In this document: in pieces, positions 52,201-60,507 of the stretch
Layout: each line of letters starts with the position of its first letter
How positions within the stretch are numbered: the first letter of the stretch is position 1
Assembly (NCBI GenBank): GCA_927362715.1
Contig: CAKMIX010000014.1
Location: 1 to 64,000, forward strand
Source of the DNA: an uncultured Clostridia bacterium
GTDB lineage: Bacteria > Bacillota > Clostridia > Oscillospirales > Acutalibacteraceae
DNA length: 64,000 nucleotides
Direction of reading: 5' to 3'
Translations under genes and position numbers: made by a program
Notes under the pieces: model-generated
What the model was told of the DNA's origin: nothing
Databases searched by the model: none
The model's input: the letters and a program-made list of their open reading frames with translations, nothing else

Positions 52201-54633
52201 CGCGACGGCTCGGGCACGAACGACTTTACCCTTGCCATGGGCGACAGTGAGGCCAATAAGAGCATCTATCTGATGGATATGCGCACCGGTGAGTGGGTCG
52301 ACTGCTCCGCCAGCGGGCACGGCGCAAACTACTTTAGCTCCGACGTGACGACCAACGGCCTGACGCTCGCCGGCTACGAGGGATATATCATGATCCCCCT
52401 CTACCAGTTCAAGGACAACTGGACGCAGGCGACCACTGGCGGCACGGGCGCCGTTAAGCTCAGCGAATATGCAGCCGGGCTGAACAGCATTTACCGCGTG
52501 AACATCGGCATCGCCCCGGACAACAGTGCTGCATCGTCGGACGCACTCGAGGGCAAGACCTTTGTCATCGACAACATCGGCTTCGGCTACACGTCGGACT
52601 ATAATACGGGTACGACGGTTCACTCGACCTTCGGCGAGGTGCTGGGCGTCCCATCGCAGTATCAGAATGCATTTGAAGAAGCCGTTGCCGCGCTCGAACC
52701 GAGTGCCGCCAACAGCACGGCATGGAGCACCGAGTTCATGCAGGCGCTGAACAATGCACAGTTGTTGTATAATGCGCTGACCGACGCGGAAAAGGGCTTC
52801 CACTCTACGCAGCAGGCGTACACGCAGCTGCAGGCGTATCAAAACGCCACCACAGAGGAGATTTCGGCTTATACAGCCGCATGGACGCCCTCCACACTCT
52901 TTAACACCTATTTTGCCAATCTCGGCTTGAGCGGCACGTTGGCGGTCGCGGACGGCAATACCTCCGGCGAATATGACCTGCCGTATCCCGGCGTGGTCGA
53001 TACGGACGGTACGGACGGTACGGCGGACGCGGTGAACTATGCTGCCTACGGCTTGACGGCGGAGAGCGCGGCGCAGATCATCGAGTGGTACAATAACTCT
53101 TACTCGAAATGGACGCAGAGCCAAAAAGATCAGTTCCCTGAGCAGAGCCGGCAGTTCCTCAACGCCTACAATGCGGCGATGCGCTGTGTATCTTCGCTCG
53201 AACCCGCACTCACACAGTCGCTGACCTTCTTGGGCTCCCTGTATACGGGCGGCACAGACGCCCTGTACCAGACCATGTCGCAGCTGTATCCCGACAGGGC
53301 GGCAGAGGGCAGTCTCGGCGTCGCGGGCGACGGCAACGTCTACCCGACGAGCGGTACCTACGACAAGACCAAGCCCTACGGCTCCTGGACGGAGAACGGA
53401 TCGACGGTCAATGAAGGCTTCTTTATTTCCGTTAGCGACGAAAATATTGCAACGCTCGAAACGGCACTCACCAATTTCAATCGGAACAACAACTACTTCG
53501 CCAAAGTTCTCATGGCGGACGGCAGCATCCGCGACGGCGTGGAAAATGTCTCCGAGGCATGCGAAAAGCTGCTGAATAATACCGATACCTATACCAATGC
53601 AAGCGGTCAGACGGTGAACGGCGGCGTGGTGCAGCTTTTGGATAAGTATCAGACGCAGTACGAGGACGCCGCGCAGAAGATGGCAGACGGCACGTTCACG
53701 GCGACCGACCGCACAAATCTCCTCAACACCATCGCCGAGTATGAGTCGCTCATTGCTACCTACCACGACGTAGCGGAGCTCTATGACGTCATCCAGCAGA
53801 TGTATGATCTGACGCCCGCTGTGTCCGCAACGCTGTCGGCGAGCACCATGGATCTCTCGTATGACAATAGAGACACCTCGACCGGTGCGGTCAACAGCGC
53901 AAACGACCCCGTTTACACACTCACACAGTTTGAGCGCTATCTGACCGACACATCCGGCACGGGCACCTTGACAATCACATCGTCGAAGGGCGGCAATCTG
54001 ACCTCGGCAGACGGCACGATCACCCTTCCGTACACGCTTACGTTCGGCGGCAGCGCAGTGACGTTCGGGCAAGCCATCAGCAATGTAACGCTGGGACAGG
54101 ACAACGCCCTGCACGTGACGGTCCCGAATGCACAGCCGACCACCAGCGCATTAAGCGATACGCTGACGCTGACCTACACCTACCAGTACACCGACCGCAA
54201 CGGCATCCTGCGTGAAGCGACCGATGTAAAGCAGCTAACAGTCAACTACGCGACCGGCGACTTCTACACCGTCACGGTGGACGCGGAAGTCCAGATCCCG
54301 TGGGGCGCGAGAACCACCAATTACTACGCAGAGACCTCCTACAACTTCAGCGCAGACGCTACGCTTCGAGTGGAAGGGACGGCGACCAACGCAGTCGATG
54401 CGGAGGGCAACAACCTGACCATGACGAACGCCGGCACGACGGATACCATTTCCGGCAGCATCAGTGATCTGGACTCCACTTACTATGGTCCGGGAGCGGG
54501 AAGTTCGATTCAGTGCTATAGCACGGTTACAATAGAGGATGACGAGTGGGTGGGCAAACCCCTCGGCGAATACCGCGCGACGGACGCCATCACCTACACC
54601 GTCACCTATTCGGACGGCACAACAACGCCGTAA
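49204..54633 (+). CDS. Giant secreted protein ending in an IPW domain
   Basis: The 1809-residue product has a signal peptide (KRLKVWKRVTALL followed by a hydrophobic core to about residue 31) but no C-terminal membrane anchor or LPxTG. Two large beta-rich modules repeat a common theme (DLANYKGYIRVPVQF and TLAGYEGYIMIPLYQF), perhaps carbohydrate-binding-like. Between them lie helical FIVAR-like stretches (LYTRLSLAQLNALSLAEEQKL; LLYNALTDAEKGF). From about residue 1686 the protein ends in a domain whose YTVTVDAEVQIPWG and closing EYRATDAITYTVTY match the seven small secreted proteins downstream. ATG 49204 starts the signal peptide with AAAGGAG 10 bases before. Probably an adhesin-like or filament-associated surface protein; the family was not recognised. 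Confidence 0.85.
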   Translation: MQEKRLKVWKRVTALLMSAILVAVSLPLALAAPLSAGTYDPTPTFAEDATLWAWETEEGDVTVSVPEATVNTEYITKSIATYYITLYDLGVYTQVHDDPATEDVPSAKITRDATAVTFAVENTFEVTFPAEQLESAGITMDGTHRLSVEVLAQDSTGWVSDAITTTVSDVPRFEYDEEAYTPLVENETGMREMLMFEARNNNNMGYVSDNGAGGGRLDYIASSSAGANQLSFYGQAPYAGDGGSGAYRFQVVGTGDQSFNTTWSRQHWIAEDAEEIWFWFDFSQVSVEGLAFELKTQGKRYEEYYWDDLWGQGVVYLYGSINDDDYSTVTYSTKGYTGNDGYAYIQADDGSWESVALENGGIDLANYKGYIRVPVQFICSTTPTYAEARNDNFGFGGNGLAADLGGGNESGKKAQFDNKVLLSEQVLVDPAGTPISEALLLQYRQLSIDVDVNEFGGNSSADEETGNPNNSVYTMPYHNDYPSTGANHYAALERPNWGASMLAVGPSRDDCNTDMTNKAYVQLNADGTVYKDAEGNAVILNRENGYKALDDICGAGFSYTNMSADSVNHSFYMDSVMFYKSEGNYPQDMTEGEYGLPLTNYYDQTTEIPRAILNQIDALITFPDEGDYRAVQYISEMLDGYRQGYAGSSVGNDFLSEENLAATAASLGLTSVWEKFTTARDLCVEAGTIIQNDDGTYTYPSNNDTGYENAADEGATGLVAQLVRSLEKLPDPSTVSSVSDALEVEIVRAYSLYTRLSLAQLNALSLAEEQKLLEYVALVGVDSSTDLDVAGNTLARNKFVLFNDFESLSIGTESDLFENDPNGMWRYGDYRYTKGFLTYGSTTRTFLGTWDNSQLDANSPSAGNYADPMQNGTIVDGTERGDTLINGTKATVTDAGFNGTHGAAVTINSSYYNGGGSSGGNGNGMYNILSVSLDSYSALDGDNNDAMTHNMGIVNLGDVLEGPNGNAASSTFPLGLVFYADFSQLSDFKLTASITTGSHRDGSGTNDFTLAMGDSEANKSIYLMDMRTGEWVDCSASGHGANYFSSDVTTNGLTLAGYEGYIMIPLYQFKDNWTQATTGGTGAVKLSEYAAGLNSIYRVNIGIAPDNSAASSDALEGKTFVIDNIGFGYTSDYNTGTTVHSTFGEVLGVPSQYQNAFEEAVAALEPSAANSTAWSTEFMQALNNAQLLYNALTDAEKGFHSTQQAYTQLQAYQNATTEEISAYTAAWTPSTLFNTYFANLGLSGTLAVADGNTSGEYDLPYPGVVDTDGTDGTADAVNYAAYGLTAESAAQIIEWYNNSYSKWTQSQKDQFPEQSRQFLNAYNAAMRCVSSLEPALTQSLTFLGSLYTGGTDALYQTMSQLYPDRAAEGSLGVAGDGNVYPTSGTYDKTKPYGSWTENGSTVNEGFFISVSDENIATLETALTNFNRNNNYFAKVLMADGSIRDGVENVSEACEKLLNNTDTYTNASGQTVNGGVVQLLDKYQTQYEDAAQKMADGTFTATDRTNLLNTIAEYESLIATYHDVAELYDVIQQMYDLTPAVSATLSASTMDLSYDNRDTSTGAVNSANDPVYTLTQFERYLTDTSGTGTLTITSSKGGNLTSADGTITLPYTLTFGGSAVTFGQAISNVTLGQDNALHVTVPNAQPTTSALSDTLTLTYTYQYTDRNGILREATDVKQLTVNYATGDFYTVTVDAEVQIPWGARTTNYYAETSYNFSADATLRVEGTATNAVDAEGNNLTMTNAGTTDTISGSISDLDSTYYGPGAGSSIQCYSTVTIEDDEWVGKPLGEYRATDAITYTVTYSDGTTTP

Positions 54634-54706
54634 GGCAAGTTCACCTGAAAAGGTTAACGATATACGCCATGAAAATACGAAATTCCGAAAAAGGAGATGA
54701 TGTCGG

Positions 54707-55159
54707 ATGAAAAAAATGATTTGCGTGGGGCTGGCGGTCGTACTGCTGGCGCTCTGCGCACTGCCCGCCTTCGCAGAGGACGTCGGCAGCATGCAGATCT
54801 CCACGCAAAGCGACCAGGCAGCTTATGAGATCTCTATCCCCGCCGACACCGTGATCCCCTGGGAAGCGCCCGAACAGGCGCTCGGGGAAGTCACGGCAAG
54901 CAAGCTGCAGCTTGCGTATGACCACGTCGTACGCGTTACGGTCGATTCGCAGAATGCGTTCAACCTCGTCAATGATGCGGACGCAACGAAGACGATCGGC
55001 TATACGCTTTCAGGGGCAGACGCCATGGTGTTCGCGCCCGGCGCAATCGACACGGTCTATCCGCTGTCCGTCGCCGTGAGCGAGGATCAGTGGGCGCAGG
55101 CGGCTGCCGGCAGGCACGCGGATGTGCTGACCTTCACCGCCGAATATGTCGCAGCTTAA
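54707..55159 (+). CDS. Secreted IPW-domain protein 1
   Basis: The 150-residue protein has a signal peptide (ending ALPAFA) and a short beta domain with YEISIPADTVIPWEAP near residue 45 and the closing motif HADVLTFTAEYVAA. It is the most divergent and shortest member: the N-terminal GGTG segment of the other copies is missing. AAAAAGGAG precedes ATG 54707. First of seven paralogues in a row after the giant gene. Confidence 0.83.
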   Translation: MKKMICVGLAVVLLALCALPAFAEDVGSMQISTQSDQAAYEISIPADTVIPWEAPEQALGEVTASKLQLAYDHVVRVTVDSQNAFNLVNDADATKTIGYTLSGADAMVFAPGAIDTVYPLSVAVSEDQWAQAAAGRHADVLTFTAEYVAA

Positions 55160-55197
55160 AATCGTAAGTCAAAAAACTTTATAAAAGGAGCAAGACC

Positions 55198-55692
55198 ATG
55201 AAAAAAGTATTGTCTATTGCGCTTGCTGTTGTTATGATGCTTGCCGTGTGCGTTCCCGCTTTTGCGGCAGACATCACGACGGACGGCGGCACGGGCACCG
55301 TGATCATCAAGACCGCGACCACGACCTCCGGCGGCGATGATGCAAGAAGCTTCACCGTGACGGTCCCGGCGGATCAGGAGATCCCGTGGGGTGCAGCGTC
55401 CTATGACGTCTCTTATGAGGTGGAGACCCACCTTGCTTACGGCGAGACGCTGGCCGTCACCGTAGCGGGCGAGCAGGGCTACATGTCCTATTCACCTGAG
55501 GCGGGCGTCGAACTTCCCCTGCCGTATGCGCTGATGGGCGAAGGCGTGGACTATGCGACTACGGAGCCCAACGTTTATCCGGCAGTGACCGTTCCACTGA
55601 ATGTGGTTGTGACCGAAGAGGACTGGAACGAAGCCGTGATCGGCACTTACAGCGACACCCTGACCTTTACGGCAGAGATCTTGGTCGGGTAA
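55198..55692 (+). CDS. Secreted IPW-domain protein 2
   Basis: The 164-residue protein shows the complete pattern: signal peptide (LSIALAVVMMLAVCVPAFA), an N-terminal extension TDGGTGTVIIKT, a short acidic loop, FTVTVPADQEIPWG, then strands and the closing GTYSDTLTFTAEILVG. Mature size is about 142 residues. AAAAGGAG lies 7 bases before ATG 55198. No membrane anchor, so it is released or polymerised. Confidence 0.85.
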   Translation: MKKVLSIALAVVMMLAVCVPAFAADITTDGGTGTVIIKTATTTSGGDDARSFTVTVPADQEIPWGAASYDVSYEVETHLAYGETLAVTVAGEQGYMSYSPEAGVELPLPYALMGEGVDYATTEPNVYPAVTVPLNVVVTEEDWNEAVIGTYSDTLTFTAEILVG

Positions 55693-55728
55693 GCGTTGCT
55701 TGAGAACACTTAGAGAGGAGTAACCATT

Positions 55729-56208
55729 ATGAAAAAACTTTTGGCTATGGCGCTTGCCGTTGTTATGATGCTGGCGGTTTGCGTTCCCGCGTTTGCGGCA
55801 GACATCACAACGGACGGCGGCACGGGTACGGCGATTATCAAGACCTCTACCCAGACCGCAGGCGGCGAAGACGGCGCAGGCTTTACCGTGACCATCCCTG
55901 CGGAAAATACAATCTATTGGGATGCGCAGAGCACCAGCCTTACTTACACCGTCACCTCGCAGCTTGGCCCTAACACGGGCGTGCAGGTCACGGTGGATGA
56001 TACCGACAAGGCTTATGTGATGACCGACGAGAACGACTACACGCTGGCATATACGCTGGCGGATACGACCGGCATTACAACGTCACCCGTTGTAAACGCA
56101 CAGGCGTTTGCCTACACGGTCAATGTTGCAGAAGCGGCTTGGAATGCGGCTGTTGTTTCGGAATATGCCGACGAGCTGACCTTCACGGCAGAGCTTGTTG
56201 CGATCTAA
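55729..56208 (+). CDS. Secreted IPW-domain protein 3
   Basis: The 159-residue protein is very close to member 2 in its first 30 residues (AADITTDGGTGTAIIKT), with FTVTIPAENTIYWDAQ in place of IPW (Pro replaced by Tyr) and the closing SEYADELTFTAELVAI. GAGAGGAG precedes the start. The near-identical signal peptides show recent tandem duplication. Confidence 0.85.
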   Translation: MKKLLAMALAVVMMLAVCVPAFAADITTDGGTGTAIIKTSTQTAGGEDGAGFTVTIPAENTIYWDAQSTSLTYTVTSQLGPNTGVQVTVDDTDKAYVMTDENDYTLAYTLADTTGITTSPVVNAQAFAYTVNVAEAAWNAAVVSEYADELTFTAELVAI

Positions 56209-56245
56209 CAGCAGCACGACATAATCCGAAAAGAGGAGAAAACCT

Positions 56246-56725
56246 ATGAAAAAGATTTTAGCAGTTGCTCTCGCACTCGTCATGATGCTGGCGGTCAGCG
56301 TTCCGGCGTTCGCTGTAGATATTGCGGCTGACGGCGGTACAGGCGAATCAGTTGTCAGGACTTCGACGCAGAACGAAGACGGCGAGGAAGCCGCAGGTTT
56401 CACCGTTTCCATCCCGGCGGAAAACATCGTTCCGTGGGACGCGACCAGCACCGACTTCCAATACACCGTTACCTCGCAGCTTGCACCGAACAAGGCGGTT
56501 CGCGTAGATGTGGATGATCCGACCGGCGACCTCTTGATGACCGATACAAACGGCCTGACGCTGGCGTATTGGATCCAGAACAGCTTCGCCGTCATGGACG
56601 GCCCCGTGGTGGATGCGCAGGCTTGCACATTTACCGTTTGCGTGGATACGGAAGCTTGGGATGCAGCACCTGTTTCCGCGTATTCCGACACCCTGACCTT
56701 CACGGCTTCGATCGTGGACGTGTAA
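56246..56725 (+). CDS. Secreted IPW-domain protein 4
   Basis: The 159-residue protein has the signal peptide MKKILAVALALVMMLAV, extension ADGGTGESVVRT, core FTVSIPAENIVPWDATST, and the end SAYSDTLTFTASIVDV. It shares TVTSQLAPN with member 3, so 3 and 4 are the closest pair. AAGAGGAG precedes ATG 56246. Confidence 0.85.
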   Translation: MKKILAVALALVMMLAVSVPAFAVDIAADGGTGESVVRTSTQNEDGEEAAGFTVSIPAENIVPWDATSTDFQYTVTSQLAPNKAVRVDVDDPTGDLLMTDTNGLTLAYWIQNSFAVMDGPVVDAQACTFTVCVDTEAWDAAPVSAYSDTLTFTASIVDV

Positions 56726-56792
56726 ATCGAAACCGCATAACAAAGCGCTTTGGCGTACAACAAAAAATTTCTGAATGAATAGAGGGAAAACC

Positions 56793-57278
56793 ATGAAAAA
56801 GATTTTAGCAGTTGCTCTTGCACTCGTTATGATGCTCGCGGTCTGTGTTCCGGCGTTCGCGACGGATATCGCGACCAACGGCGGCACGGGCGACACCACG
56901 CTCCAGACCCTGACGACCGATGAAGATGGCAACCCCGTTGCAGGCTTCACCGTGACCATCCCCGCTACCGTAGACATTCCGTGGGGCGGCACTACCGAAG
57001 GCGACACGCTGGATTGGTCTTATGTTTCGCAGCTCGAAGCCGGCAAACAGCTGAGCATCTCGGTGGACAAAGCGAGCGGCAGCTTGACCAACGGCACGGA
57101 TAACCTGGCATACACCCTGACGGGCGATGCCGTCGGCACAGCGTTCACGACCGGCGCGGCGGTTTGCGCTTTGACGGAGAAATCGATCAATATCGCTGTT
57201 TCGGGCTGGGACGATGTTCCGGTTGGGGCATACTCCGACACCTTGACCTTCACGGTCGAAGTTGTCGACATCGTCTGA
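56793..57278 (+). CDS. Secreted IPW-domain protein 5
   Basis: The 161-residue protein carries ATDIATNGGTGDTTLQT, FTVTIPATVDIPWGGTT and the end GAYSDTLTFTVEVVDIV. SGSLTNGTDNLAYTLTGDA is nearly repeated in member 6, its closest relative. ATG 56793 is chosen over 56775 because it starts the signal peptide; AGAGGG precedes it. Confidence 0.85.
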   Translation: MKKILAVALALVMMLAVCVPAFATDIATNGGTGDTTLQTLTTDEDGNPVAGFTVTIPATVDIPWGGTTEGDTLDWSYVSQLEAGKQLSISVDKASGSLTNGTDNLAYTLTGDAVGTAFTTGAAVCALTEKSINIAVSGWDDVPVGAYSDTLTFTVEVVDIV

Positions 57279-57317
57279 TCGCACGGCGCAACATAACTCT
57301 TGAAAAGGAGCAGGCCT

Positions 57318-57791
57318 ATGAAAAAGGTTCTCTCTGTTGCGCTTGCACTTGTCATGCTGTTCGCGGTCTGTGTGCCCGCCTTTGCGAGCCAGACCATTAC
57401 ACAGCCGGGTCAAACGCCGGTTGACGTTGTGACCCTCACGACGGACATAAACGGCAACCCCGCCGCGAACTTCACGGTGACGATCCCCGCTACGGTAAGC
57501 ATTCCGTGGTACGGTACGACCGGCGGCGACTCCATCAACTGGTCGTACACCTCGCAGCTTAACATTGGCGAGCAGCTTCAGATCTCGCTTGATAAGACGA
57601 GCGGCAACTTGACCAACGGCACGGATAACCTGCCGTACACGCTGTCGGGCGATGCAGCAGACGCGGCGTACGTGACGACCGACGAGGTCGAGTCCGCCAA
57701 CTGTTCCACGGCCATCGCGGTCACCGGCTGGGATGACGTCCCCGTTGGGGCATATACCGACACCGTGACCTTCACCGTCGAAGTCGTTTGA
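57318..57791 (+). CDS. Secreted IPW-domain protein 6
   Basis: The 157-residue protein has signal peptide MKKVLSVALALVMLFAV, core FTVTIPATVSIPWYGTT, SGNLTNGTDNLPYTLSGDA and the end GAYTDTVTFTVEVV. The GGTG word of the extension is replaced by TQPGQTPVDVVT. ATG 57318 follows AAAAGGAG. Confidence 0.85.
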   Translation: MKKVLSVALALVMLFAVCVPAFASQTITQPGQTPVDVVTLTTDINGNPAANFTVTIPATVSIPWYGTTGGDSINWSYTSQLNIGEQLQISLDKTSGNLTNGTDNLPYTLSGDAADAAYVTTDEVESANCSTAIAVTGWDDVPVGAYTDTVTFTVEVV

Positions 57792-57839
57792 GTACAAGCG
57801 CTCAACAGAACAAATCGAAATTGATAAAGGAGTAAAACC

Positions 57840-58322
57840 ATGAAAAAGATTTTAGCAGTAGCACTTGCAGTTGTAATGATGTTCTCTGTCAGCGTTCTTG
57901 CTTTTGCAGCGAACCCCATCACCCAGGATACGGATCAGACCGAAACGATCGACGTTTACACCGTTGTGGATGCGGCGGATGACACTTACACCGTGACCGT
58001 TCCCGCAAGCGTTGCGATCCCGTGGAACAACGACGGCGCCAGCAGCGGCACAGCCGACTACACCGTATCGTGCAACCTCGTGGCAGGCTCGACGCTTCAG
58101 GTCGCTGCGGCTGCGAATGACGGCGGCGTGATGAACACGGATCCCGTCGGCGACGACACCCTGACCTTCGCTCTTACCGGCACGACTGAAGCGCAGTCTT
58201 TCTCCGGCTATGTGACCTCCCAAACCGTAGATCTGGATGCGACCGTTTCTTCCTTCGAGGGCGTTGCAGTCGGCGAATACACCGGCACCATGACCTACAC
58301 CGTCACCTATACGGCCGTTTAA
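57840..58322 (+). CDS. Secreted IPW-domain protein 7
   Basis: The 160-residue last member has TQDTDQTETIDVYT as extension, YTVTVPASVAIPWNNDG as core and GEYTGTMTYTVTYTAV at the end, the latter resembling the C-terminus of the giant protein (ITYTVTY). AAAGGAG precedes ATG 57840. Confidence 0.85.
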   Translation: MKKILAVALAVVMMFSVSVLAFAANPITQDTDQTETIDVYTVVDAADDTYTVTVPASVAIPWNNDGASSGTADYTVSCNLVAGSTLQVAAAANDGGVMNTDPVGDDTLTFALTGTTEAQSFSGYVTSQTVDLDATVSSFEGVAVGEYTGTMTYTVTYTAV

Positions 58323-58378
58323 GTACGCCGACTGTTTAGCATACAAACGGCTTTGAAGTACTCGAAAGGGGTGATTTC

Positions 58379-59329
58379 ATGAAAAAAGCTTGCAGTGCCG
58401 TGCTGGCCTTGCTGCTGTGCTGCGCGATGCAGCTCGGCGTCTTTGGACTCGGCAGCGTAGAGGTAAGCACGGTCGTACCCGGCGAGCATGAAATTACCGT
58501 GACTTACAACGAAGGCGGTTATGTCCTGTATGGCGGCGAGGTCCTGCCCAGCGGCGCGACGCTTACCGTGGAACGCTTTGACGACGTTACGCTCAGCGTG
58601 ATCTGTCAGGCGACGGATCACCTGCTGAGCGTCACCGTCAACGGCGAGGACGTGACGGATCAGATGCAGTATGGGCAGCTGATACTTTCCGGCGTGCATA
58701 CGAATGTGGACATCGTGTTTACATTCCAAAAGTGCGAGGACGCGAAGCCCCTCGACCCCTCTGATCCCGAATATGACCCCGAGGATCCCAACAAGGGCGC
58801 GGATGAATGTGTGCATTACGCCTTAAGCGGCGGTGTGTACCGCGGCGACAAGCCGTATCCGAATGCGGGGCTGGTCTTTGACTTCGGTGAGATCGAAACC
58901 GCTGCGAACGAAGACGGCGAATATGCCGTGGACGACATCAAAGACGGCTACCACACCGTGACCGTCTATGACCCCGACGGCACGGTGGCGGGCACGGCGA
59001 ATTTCTCCGTGACCGAAAGCGAGACCGCAACGGAAGTCACCGTGACGAAGCTCCTCGACGGGACACAGCTTGTGACTGTTCCTGCCGGCACGGAAAGCAT
59101 CCTGCTTGACTTCGTCGTGAATGACGACGGTACCGTTACCCTTGTCCCCGGCACAGAGCCCGAAGTGCCCATTACGGAAAACCCGATCATCACCCAGACC
59201 GGTGCGCTGATCCGGGAATATCCCGTGGCGGCGGGCGCAACGCTCGTGCTGATCTTCGGCGGCATTCCGTTCCTGTTCTTCCTGCTGGGCAGAAAGAAGA
59301 AGCAGGAGGAAGAGAATACCGCTGTGTAA
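58379..59329 (+). CDS. Membrane-anchored surface protein closing the IPW locus
   Basis: The 316-residue protein has a signal peptide, a beta-rich first part (EHEITVTYNEGGYVLYGGE, LLSVTVNGEDVTDQM), a DPSDPEYDPEDPN linker, a carboxypeptidase-regulatory-like repeat domain (GVYRGDKPYPNAGLVFDFG, AANEDGEYAVDDIKDGYHTVTVYD) and a C-terminal helix plus GRKKKQEEE. TQTGA before the helix resembles a sorting motif, but LP is absent. It is the only anchored member of the array, so it may tether the IPW proteins. AAAGGGG precedes ATG 58379. Confidence 0.82.
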   Translation: MKKACSAVLALLLCCAMQLGVFGLGSVEVSTVVPGEHEITVTYNEGGYVLYGGEVLPSGATLTVERFDDVTLSVICQATDHLLSVTVNGEDVTDQMQYGQLILSGVHTNVDIVFTFQKCEDAKPLDPSDPEYDPEDPNKGADECVHYALSGGVYRGDKPYPNAGLVFDFGEIETAANEDGEYAVDDIKDGYHTVTVYDPDGTVAGTANFSVTESETATEVTVTKLLDGTQLVTVPAGTESILLDFVVNDDGTVTLVPGTEPEVPITENPIITQTGALIREYPVAAGATLVLIFGGIPFLFFLLGRKKKQEEENTAV

Positions 59330-59397
59330 GGTAAGGCGTTTCATGCTGTGTGCGGCACTTCGCCGCACGGCACAGAAATGAAGTAAGATCTAATTTA

Positions 59398-59426
59398 GCC
59401 CCGTGCGGAAGCACGGGGCGATTTTT
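59398..59426 (+). terminator. Terminator of the surface-protein locus
   Basis: GCCCCGTGC pairs with GCACGGGGC around GGAA, followed by GATTTTT. A further hairpin, GTGCGGC/GCCGCAC, lies at about 59350. Confidence 0.88.
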
Positions 59427-59570
59427 AGATTTTAGATGTTAGACATTAGATATCAGACGCGGGATTGGTAAGCTTGCAGTAAAGCCGAAATACACGCAAT
59501 CCGTAGGGACAGCCCTTGCGGCTGGCCGTCTTAGATGTTAGATATTAGATTATAGATATTAGACGTGGGG
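59427..59570. repeat. Intergenic TAGAnnT repeat, copy E
   Basis: TTTTAGATGTTAGACATTAG opens the block at 59424 and TCTTAGATGTTAGATATTAG recurs at 59528, with CCCTTGCGGCTGGCC before the second as in the other copies. The 374 bp between 59330 and 59703 contain no gene. Confidence 0.8.
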
Positions 59571-59637
59571 CAGGTGGATTTCACGCATTGCCGTGGCTGT
59601 GCGAAATGCCGAAAACTTGAACCGATTTGATATACGC

Positions 59638-59669
59638 ACACGGGCGCAGTCCTTGGACTGCGCCCGTGT
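59638..59669. terminator. Perfect 15-bp palindrome downstream of the DUF2238-like gene
   Basis: ACACGGGCGCAGTCC and its complement are separated by TT. There is no T-tract on the minus strand, so termination is uncertain. Confidence 0.45.
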
Positions 59670-59703
59670 TGCATTGCATATGTTGTGAAATCTGCTAAGA
59701 GCC

Positions 59704-60396
59704 TCAGCGCTCCGCTTTTGCCGCTTCGTGTTCGGCGGAAATGCCTTGTGCCGCGGCAGGGTTCGGGTCGCCGTCGGTGCTTGCAGGCTGCCCTTTGAAA
59801 AAGTTCCGTATGCGCTCGCGAGAAAAATACTTTCGATATTCAAAGCATTTGAACAGCTGGAAGCTCACACTCCCGAGATATCCCGCCACAATATCGCCCA
59901 TGGTGTCGGTATTGCCGTGCTGGACGCCCATGTGCAGAATGCAGTCCGTCAAAAACTCAATGATCTCCCAAAATCCCGCGCCTGCAAAGGAAAAGAAGCC
60001 GCCGAACAGGATCACCACAAAAGGCTCGTGCGGCAGGCTCAGCCGCTTGAAGATCCACTCGATCAAATATATCCCGATCGCTCCGAGCAGCAGACCGCTG
60101 ATATAGTGCACCACACGGTCATAGCCCGGAAAGCGGTCATAGAGTTTTAAAATCGAACCCGCTGCGGGGAAAATCAGAAACAGGTTCACCATTAAGTAAG
60201 TACCGATCGGGAAGCGGCAAAGAAAAAGTGCGATCGCAAGTACGGCAAGCTCCATGCCGATCTTGTCAAACAGCTCCGTCTGCGGCGGGGCGAAGATGCA
60301 AAATAAAAAGATGACGAGCGCCGTGAGCAGGGAAATGCCCAGACGCCGCAGCGTCTCCACCTTGACGCCTTTCCATTCTACAAGTCCGTTTTTCAT
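59704..60396 (-). CDS. DUF2238/YjdF-like membrane protein
   Basis: The 230-residue protein has six transmembrane helices and conserved polar motifs inside or near the membrane: DRVVHYISGLLLGAIG, AGFWEIIEFLTDCIL, GNTDTMGDIVAGYLG. These match DUF2238 (YjdF-like) membrane proteins of unknown function. GGAGTTATT precedes ATG 60396. A hydrophilic Ala/Glu-rich tail ends it. Confidence 0.85.
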   Translation of the reverse strand: MKNGLVEWKGVKVETLRRLGISLLTALVIFLFCIFAPPQTELFDKIGMELAVLAIALFLCRFPIGTYLMVNLFLIFPAAGSILKLYDRFPGYDRVVHYISGLLLGAIGIYLIEWIFKRLSLPHEPFVVILFGGFFSFAGAGFWEIIEFLTDCILHMGVQHGNTDTMGDIVAGYLGSVSFQLFKCFEYRKYFSRERIRNFFKGQPASTDGDPNPAAAQGISAEHEAAKAER

Positions 60397-60507
60397 AATA
60401 ACTCCTTCCCATCCCGTTTATTGTGCAGCGTTTGGAAAGCCGGAACGGGCTCTTCCACAAACCACTGCTTTGCTTGCTGCTTATATACGGTGTGTTTTGG
60501 CACGTGT

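Noticed and set aside
51952-54114. 720-codon open frame on the minus strand inside the giant surface gene
   Set aside because: It lies wholly antisense to a gene with signal peptide, ribosome site and domain repeats; its Arg/Val-rich product looks like GC-bias read-through.
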